This document shows positions 22,070 through 27,635 of a stretch of 27,635 bases of DNA, piece after piece. The stretch spans positions 1 to 27,635 of the forward strand of contig JAWODW010000048.1 of NCBI GenBank assembly GCA_046483065.1. The letters run 5' to 3'. Source of the DNA: JAWVYT01 sp046483065. Lineage in GTDB: Bacteria; Gemmatimonadota; Gemmatimonadetes; Longimicrobiales; RSA9. The position numbers were made by a program, and so were the translations under genes. How positions within the stretch are numbered: the first letter of the stretch is position 1; the number at the start of each line of letters is the position of its first letter. Under the pieces are notes generated by a model that was given only the letters and a program-made list of their open reading frames with translations, ran no database searches and had not been told where the DNA came from.

Positions 22070-25000
22070 ATGCGAATGCGCGAAGCGCCCTGCTGTGCGG
22101 TCAGGGTCGGATGGCCTCTGTTCGTGGCGGCCGTGGCACTCGTCGCGCTCCTTCCCGGCAGGGCTCCGGCCCAGCACCCGGACTGGTCCGCCCAGCTGAT
22201 CATGCCGCCGTACCCGACCCCGTTCCTGTCGGAGTGGGAGCGGATGCCGCAGGTGGTGACACTGAATGTGTTCTACAGCGGGACCGAGCCGGCGGAGTTC
22301 CGGATCGAGGGGGTGGCGCGGGTGGAGGGAGTGGGCGTGCTGGGACGTGCGGAGAGCGAGTCGTACTTCCTGCCGAGCGGCCCGTCCACGCGGCTGCTGA
22401 CGTCGCGGGAGATCCTGGACTGGCGGACGCTGGAGTCGAACCAGGGTGTTCTGGACGCCGTGCTCCGCTCGGGGATGCTGCCGGAAGGGCGCCACGAGTT
22501 CTGCGCGCGGGTGGTGGACCTGACGGGCACACAGCTGACGGAGTCGTGCGCCCGGTTCACGGTGGCGCTGCCCGACCCGCCGCAGCTGATCGCGCCGGTG
22601 TCGCTGGGCGCGGTCTCGCCGCTGCAGCCGGTCTTCCAGTGGACGCCGGTGATGGTGCCGTCGGAGCTGGGGCTGACGTACCGTGTCCGGATCGTGGAGC
22701 GGTACGAGGGACAGGGCGCCCTGAACGCGCTGTCGGCGAACCCGACTCACCATCTGGCGGATGTGGAGGGTGCGCCCATGCTGGTGTACCCGTCGGATGC
22801 GCTGCCGCTGGAGGAGGGGCGGGAGTACGTGTGGCAGGTCTCCGTCGTGGACGGCTTTGGACACCCGTTGACCACGGGGGCGCGCCGGAGCGAGATCTGG
22901 TCGTTCTACGTGGGCGACGGGTTCGAGGTCGGCGGGCTCCTGGGCGGCGACCGCCTGGAGCCGCTGCCGGACTCGCTGCCGCTGATCCCGGGGGTGGCGA
23001 CGCTGCACGGACTGGCCGGTCTCATGGCCACCACCACCCGGGACGCGTACGTCCTGGACGGGCCGCTGCGGCTGGAGCTGGCCTCGCCGTTCCGGGCCAC
23101 GGTTCAGGTGGAGGCGCGGGGTCTGGAGGTGGACGGGACGTCGTTTGCGCCGCCGGTGTTCCGGGCGGGGACGCTCCGGGGCGCGCTGACGGCGGGTGCG
23201 GTGCCGGCGAGCCTGACGGGGCCGCTGGCGTCGCTGAGCGAGCTGTCGTATTCGCCGTCCTCGGGGCTGGTTCTGGGGGGCAGTCTGCGGGCGCCGGACG
23301 GGTCCGACCTGGAGCTGTCCGGGTCGGTGGCCATCACGAGCGCCGGGCTGGACGGTACGCTGCGGGCGGCATCGACGGATGGCGAGCCGCTCTTGGAGTA
23401 CGGCGGCGACATCGTGGCGTACCGGCTCGACTCGGTGAGCGTGGAGTTCCCATCGCAGCGGCTGCGGATCGATGGTGACCTGGCGCTGTTCGGCGGCGCA
23501 TCGAACTGCGTCGGGGTCCGGGCGGACCCGGTCCAGCCGGGGGTGTTGGGGGCCACGCTGGACTGCCGTCCCGATGTCCGGGTCCCGCTGGTGGACGGAC
23601 GGACGGGATTGGTCCTGGCGCTGGACTCGCTGGCGGGCAGCCTGTCGGCGTCGTGGGACACGGGCGAGCTGAGCTACGACGTGGAGCTGGCGGGCGGGCT
23701 CCTGCTGAGCACGGACGCGGACTCGCTGCGCGCCGGCGTCACCCTCCGGGTCACGCCCGGGGGCGTGACGCTGGAGCAGGTGGATCTGCCGGAGCTGGCG
23801 TTGGCTCCGCAGCGGCTGGATCTGGGCGCCGTGCGCCTCGGCCTCACGAGCGTGGATGTCACCCGACTCTACCTGGACCCGGTGGACGGGTGGGATTTTG
23901 CGCTCCGCATGGACGCCGAGCTCGGCTTCCCCATGCTGGACTCGGCGGCGACGGTGGCACTGGCCGGCATCACCCTCGAGCCCACCGGACTCACGCTGCC
24001 CGCCATCCAGGCCGACTGGTCGGGCGTCGAGCCGGTGGAGCTGGGCGGCTTCCGGCTCCGGCCGCTGGGCTTCCGGATGGACTCGCTGCGCCTGGGCTGG
24101 CTCGACGCGCCGGTCCCCGATGACTGGGGCGCGGGCTTCGATCTGGAGCTGGGCTTCTCCGCCGACGCGCCGCCGGCGCTCCAGCCGGTGCGGCTTCGGG
24201 CCACCGACGCCGGGTACCGGAACGGCCGGTTCACCGGTGCGTTCACCGCCGTGGACTTCGAGCGCGGCCCGCTGATCCTGCCGCTGGGTGGCGACAGCAT
24301 GGCCCTGCAGGTGACGCGGCTGGAGGGCGACATGGGGGAGTCGGGGGAGGGGATCTCGGTCCTGGCGGCGGGCTCACTGCTGGCGCCCACCTTCCTGCGC
24401 TGTGACGGCGTCCCGGACCCGGAGCTGCCGCTGCCTTCGGCGTCGGTGCGGGTAGGGTCCCGCGGCGCGCTATCGGGGACCATCACGGGGCTCGTGCCGG
24501 CGTGCCCGCTGGAGCTCGGCGCCCTGACGCTGCGGCTGCTCCAGGGCGACCTGTCGTTCCAGGCGGACGGGGGCGGCCAGCAGGTGCGGCTGGACGTGGC
24601 GGCGGAGGCCGAGCTGCCGGGGCCCGACGGCACGCCGGTCCGGGCCGCGGGCGAGCTGGCCGTGGACCTGATGGGCCCGGCCATCATCGACGGCGCCATC
24701 GCGTTGAGCGAGCCGTTCCTGTGGAGCCTCCCGGCGGGCCCGGACCCGCTGATCCGGACCGTGGTGAGCGAGGCGGTGCTGGACACGGCGGGGCTCCGGC
24801 TGAGCGGCGAGGGCGAGCTGCGGCTGGGCGCGGAGGCGGACGGGAGCGTAGCGAGCGCGAGCGGCGCGGCTGCGGCCGGCGTCTCGTTCCAGGACCTGCG
24901 GCTGCGGCTGTCGGACTTCCGGGTCACCGGCGGGAGCGCATCGATCCACGGCGCCGCGGCGCTGACCGCGGCGGTCGACGGCGACGGGCTCCGCTGGCGG

Positions 25001-26218
25001 TTGGAAGAGGCCGCGGAGGCCGCCGGCGAGGAGTCGCCGGTCCGGTTCCTCCTCCCGGACACGGTCACGCTGGAGTCGGGCGGGCTCCGCCTGGGCGGCA
25101 CGGCGGGGGCGGAGCTGGCCATGGTCGGCGACACCGTGCAGCTGGGGGTGGCGTTCACCGACGGCTTCCGGCTGGGGCTCACTCCGCGGGTCGGGGTCCA
25201 GGCGGGCCGGGCGAGCATCCGCGTGCAGGAGAGCGAGGTGGCGTACGTGGACTCCGCCGGCTTCTGGCTCGGGGACGTCCTGGCGGCCGTGACGCTGCCG
25301 GACCGGATCGGGCTCCCGGCGGAGAGCCAGGCGTATCTGGTGGTGGCCGAAGGAGGGATCTCGCGGGTGGCGGCGGAGTCGGGGCCCGCGGGCGTCCGGC
25401 TCCGCACCCGCCCCGGGTCGCCCGTGTCGCTGGTCCTGCCCGCGCTGGCGGCCGCCGGCGAGGAGCCGCCCAGCGTGGACGTGGTCTTCGACGTGATGAC
25501 GGACCCGGGGACGTTCCAGCTCACCGGGGGCGCCATCGAGGTGACGGCCGGCGCCGGGGCGTCGCTGCTCTCGTTCGAGGAGCAGGGGATCGTCTTCGAC
25601 GTGCGGGAGCTGGCGTACCGCAGCACGGAGGACGGGTACGCGCTGCTGGCGGCGGTGGTGGCGGAAGTGGCGCTGGGGGCCGGCACGCCGGTCTCGCTCG
25701 CGGGCGAGCTGGAGCTGGCTCCGGGGCTGGTGAAGGGTCGGGTGGAAGCCACCTCGGCCGAGGGCGGTGACCTTTTCCAGCTGGCCGCGGGCCCGCTGGA
25801 GCTGGTGGTGGCGCGTGCGGCGCTGGCGCTGCCGTCGGCGGAGTACGAGCTGGACGGGCGGCTGCGGCTGTTCGGTGACGAGCTGGGGTGCGAGGACCTG
25901 GCGGTGCGCTCCGACGGCGCCGGCGGCATGGTGGCGTCGGCGGCGTGCATGCCGAATCTGGCGCTGCCGCTGGCGCCGGGGACGGACCGGGCGAAGCTGG
26001 TTATCGAGACGCTGGCCGGCTCGCTGGCGGTTCACCCACAGGAGGGGCTGTCCGGGTCGCTGGACCTGGCCATGCGGTTCAGCCTCGACGAGGCGGCGGA
26101 TGGCGGCGCGTGCGACGCGGCGTTCAACCTCCAGCTCTCGGACGACGGTGTCTCGTACGATCCGGCATCGGTCAACAGCGCCTATTTGCGGGCAGAATCC
26201 CTATTCATTTCCCAGTGA
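22070..26218 (+). CDS. Very long secreted beta-rich repeat protein, C-terminus cut by the right chimeric join
   Basis: About 1371 native codons are seen, then about 11 codons of foreign sequence up to a stop at 26216-26218. The N-terminus is a signal peptide (basic RMREAPCCAVRVG, then WPLFVAAVALVALLPG, cleavage near APAQ). Residues ~170-285 resemble a fibronectin III-like module (PQLIAPVSLGAVSPLQPVFQ, then VWQVSVVDGFGHPL and WSFYVGDG). The rest is made of alternating beta strands rich in Leu, Gly, Asp and Ser (for example LALDSLAGSLSASWDTGELS). One segment recurs about 790 residues apart: LRIDGDLALFGGASNCVGV at ~463 and YELDGRLRLFGDELGCEDLA at ~1256. Each is followed by an ACMPNLALPLAP-like or DCRPDVRVPLVDG-like strand and then a LVLALDSLAGSL or LVIETLAGSL strand. 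It is probably periplasmic or surface-associated. I do not recognise a family. It is divergent from nikR. No function can be assigned. Confidence 0.75.
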   Translation: MRMREAPCCAVRVGWPLFVAAVALVALLPGRAPAQHPDWSAQLIMPPYPTPFLSEWERMPQVVTLNVFYSGTEPAEFRIEGVARVEGVGVLGRAESESYFLPSGPSTRLLTSREILDWRTLESNQGVLDAVLRSGMLPEGRHEFCARVVDLTGTQLTESCARFTVALPDPPQLIAPVSLGAVSPLQPVFQWTPVMVPSELGLTYRVRIVERYEGQGALNALSANPTHHLADVEGAPMLVYPSDALPLEEGREYVWQVSVVDGFGHPLTTGARRSEIWSFYVGDGFEVGGLLGGDRLEPLPDSLPLIPGVATLHGLAGLMATTTRDAYVLDGPLRLELASPFRATVQVEARGLEVDGTSFAPPVFRAGTLRGALTAGAVPASLTGPLASLSELSYSPSSGLVLGGSLRAPDGSDLELSGSVAITSAGLDGTLRAASTDGEPLLEYGGDIVAYRLDSVSVEFPSQRLRIDGDLALFGGASNCVGVRADPVQPGVLGATLDCRPDVRVPLVDGRTGLVLALDSLAGSLSASWDTGELSYDVELAGGLLLSTDADSLRAGVTLRVTPGGVTLEQVDLPELALAPQRLDLGAVRLGLTSVDVTRLYLDPVDGWDFALRMDAELGFPMLDSAATVALAGITLEPTGLTLPAIQADWSGVEPVELGGFRLRPLGFRMDSLRLGWLDAPVPDDWGAGFDLELGFSADAPPALQPVRLRATDAGYRNGRFTGAFTAVDFERGPLILPLGGDSMALQVTRLEGDMGESGEGISVLAAGSLLAPTFLRCDGVPDPELPLPSASVRVGSRGALSGTITGLVPACPLELGALTLRLLQGDLSFQADGGGQQVRLDVAAEAELPGPDGTPVRAAGELAVDLMGPAIIDGAIALSEPFLWSLPAGPDPLIRTVVSEAVLDTAGLRLSGEGELRLGAEADGSVASASGAAAAGVSFQDLRLRLSDFRVTGGSASIHGAAALTAAVDGDGLRWRLEEAAEAAGEESPVRFLLPDTVTLESGGLRLGGTAGAELAMVGDTVQLGVAFTDGFRLGLTPRVGVQAGRASIRVQESEVAYVDSAGFWLGDVLAAVTLPDRIGLPAESQAYLVVAEGGISRVAAESGPAGVRLRTRPGSPVSLVLPALAAAGEEPPSVDVVFDVMTDPGTFQLTGGAIEVTAGAGASLLSFEEQGIVFDVRELAYRSTEDGYALLAAVVAEVALGAGTPVSLAGELELAPGLVKGRVEATSAEGGDLFQLAAGPLELVVARAALALPSAEYELDGRLRLFGDELGCEDLAVRSDGAGGMVASAACMPNLALPLAPGTDRAKLVIETLAGSLAVHPQEGLSGSLDLAMRFSLDEAADGGACDAAFNLQLSDDGVSYDPASVNSAYLRAESLFISQ

Positions 26219-27576
26219 TTACCAAGAGTTAAAGATTCCGGAATATCATTTACCCCAGAATAGAAGGGCAGGTAACAGGAAGTATCCTGGGCACCTAAAG
26301 CAATCCATAAAATTCCACCGATTTCATCTGGCAACCAGCTTCTTAATTGTACAATAGTTGTATATTCCGCAGTATTTTTAGAAATCGTTCTGGGATAAGA
26401 ATAGTTTTTATCATCTATCTTAATCGGAGATGCATAATATCTTGGATTGCCAAATGGTCCTCCGCTAACTCCTTCTCCCGGGGCAAACTGGGTTCCTTCA
26501 TAATTATCTCTGGATATAGCCATTAAATCCTGAGCAGAAAGTTTTTTATCAGGTTTGACTGAAAACGGAAATTCATTATTGGGTAATTCTGGGCTAAATT
26601 CCTTAGAAGGAGCAACTAGATCAAATAAACGCCACATCCTAGCCCTACTTCCACCACTGCTAATAGCACTCTCGGTTTGCGGAGAATACGCCATATTAAA
26701 CCTAAAAGGTTCTCCACTTTCCGGATCATAGTACTCTTCTTCAACCGCAAAAGAAATTACATTAGATGAAGCCATAAAGTAATCTGGGTTATCTAAATCG
26801 ATCTCACCAATACGGGATTCATTGGGACAGAAACTCACTTCATCATCAGGTACTCGCTGAGCTGCCCAGACGGCTCCCGGTTCTCCGCTTTCCGGAGTCC
26901 ATAACGGACCAACTGGCATAATTTCAAAAATCCATACTTCTTCGGGATCTGAAACAGCCAGCATTTCACCACCCCAGTCCTGTCCATAACCAAATTCTTC
27001 TGCTACTGAACCCATTAATTGAATCGCTTCTCGGGCTGTTTCACATTGCTCCATTGCTATCAAGGTCAGTTCGGTAATAGATACATCAGCATTTGGACTA
27101 GCTAGCTCAGAACGACTTCCTACCGTTGATTCATTGATTCCCAGCTGTTTTTCATTAATATTCCCAAATACTGCACGAATATAAGCATTGGTACGTTCTA
27201 CCTGAGGAATGCTATTCCCGGTATCAGTTTCCTGGTAAAAACCAATTTCATCTCTACTTAATCCTGCTTTTTCTTCCTCAATCGGCCAATCTTCAAGCTG
27301 TGGTATAGCATAAATCTTTCGTTCACTTCCCGGTTCATATTCTTTCGCAGGTACATAGAAAAATCTAAAATCACATATGCCGCAATCTGCAGTCTGCAAA
27401 GTCATAGTTGAACCATCAATCGAGGCATCTTTCCCCACTAAAATAGCTGTACACATATCGCCACCAAGAGAACATTCAACACAGTCATTGGAGGGATTAG
27501 CTAAAACAAAGCTGAAATTTAAAGCAAAAAATGTTAAGGCAATAACTACTACTAATATTTTGTTTTTTCTATTCAT
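26185..27576 (-). CDS. C69-family dipeptidase (secreted), 3' end cut by the right chimeric join
   Basis: This is an N-terminal-nucleophile hydrolase that cleaves dipeptides, in which a propeptide is removed to expose a Cys. About 463 residues are present. A signal peptide (NKILVVVIALTFFALNFSFV) is followed by GGDMCTAILVGKDASIDGST; the Cys in MCT is the likely nucleophile, since C69 proteins show CTSILVGK..S.DGS at this site. Further landmarks are FYQETDTGNSIPQVERTNAY, GGEMLAVSDPEEVWIFEIMP, DYFMASSNVISFAVEEEYYD, and YSYPRTISKNTAEYTTIVQL. The match runs to NHWEMNRDSAR and then stops at the join (about 26185-26188). The ATG at 27576 has GGAG 7 bases upstream. It is AT-rich and Gram-positive in style, resembling Halanaerobium (from memory), unlike its neighbours. 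Confidence 0.88.
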
Positions 27577-27635
27577 TACATACTCCTTTTGTTTTATAGT
27601 TTAAAATGTTAATCTGCTTATATTTTTTTCTTATC

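Noticed and set aside
23869..26035. Open frames of over 500 codons antisense to the long secreted protein
   Set aside because: Ser/Pro/Arg-rich mirror images of a Leu/Gly/Asp-rich gene; no start context or domains.
26187..26218. Native C-terminus of the long secreted protein
   Set aside because: The last ~11 codons are AT-rich and are the reverse complement of the peptidase gene, so the stop is accidental.
1..27635. tRNA, rRNA or riboswitch
   Set aside because: I saw no cloverleaf, conserved rRNA stretch or known riboswitch core on reading both strands; a covariance search was not possible.

Overview
The window is a composite. Three blocks of very different base composition meet at two abrupt joins. 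Bases 1 to about 380 are AT-rich and carry a promoter, ribosome binding site and the first ~77 codons of elongation factor P, of a kind I associate with Chloroflexota (Anaerolineae-like). Bases ~381 to ~26184 are strongly GC-rich and form the main body. Bases ~26185 to 27635 are AT-rich and carry a C69-family dipeptidase with a Gram-positive style ribosome binding site, resembling Halanaerobium or Clostridia. Both joins cut through reading frames, so a chimeric metagenome contig is the simplest explanation. The GC-rich body looks like one Gram-negative bacterium: it has lipoproteins, a TonB-dependent receptor, AlgH/YqgE and periplasmic signal peptides. Gemmatimonadota or a related phylum is my guess, unproven.

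Layout of the GC-rich block. 381-1620 is a scar zone: a piece of an SLC12-like permease, the first codons of an IS91-type transposase, and a frameshifted 3' piece of queG. Then come a DUF3124 lipoprotein gene (1814-2401, +), an RCC1-repeat fragment (-), an acyl-CoA dehydrogenase (-), a secreted protein of unknown function (-), a DUF4143-like remnant, a large TPR lipoprotein (5593-7332, +), monomeric NADP isocitrate dehydrogenase (7456-9681, -) and a peroxiredoxin (9897-10613, -). Next are a quinone-oxidoreductase remnant joined to a headless amino-acid racemase, a tricorn-type protease (11711-15088, +) and a probable + strand operon of two CorC/HlyC-type proteins plus a VOC protein, followed by yqgE/algH. 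On the - strand lies a nikR-TonB receptor operon (21812-19312). Divergent from it is a very long secreted beta-rich protein (22070 onward) cut by the right join.

The most important reading is the peroxiredoxin. Its peroxidatic cysteine codon is an in-frame TGA. Ten bases later comes a perfect 7-bp hairpin with a GGUC loop, at the spacing of a bacterial SECIS element. The gene is best read as one selenoprotein (PrxU-like), not as two broken halves. The usual C-terminal resolving cysteine is absent.

The second is a dispersed intergenic repeat with tandem long hairpins, in three copies (about 1553, 10829 and 15305). In one hairpin, paired base changes between copies keep the stem intact. The nikR-receptor pair suggests nickel-responsive outer-membrane uptake that NikR itself may control. 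Several genes in the block are fragments joined to unrelated fragments, which means either real genome decay or further local assembly errors.
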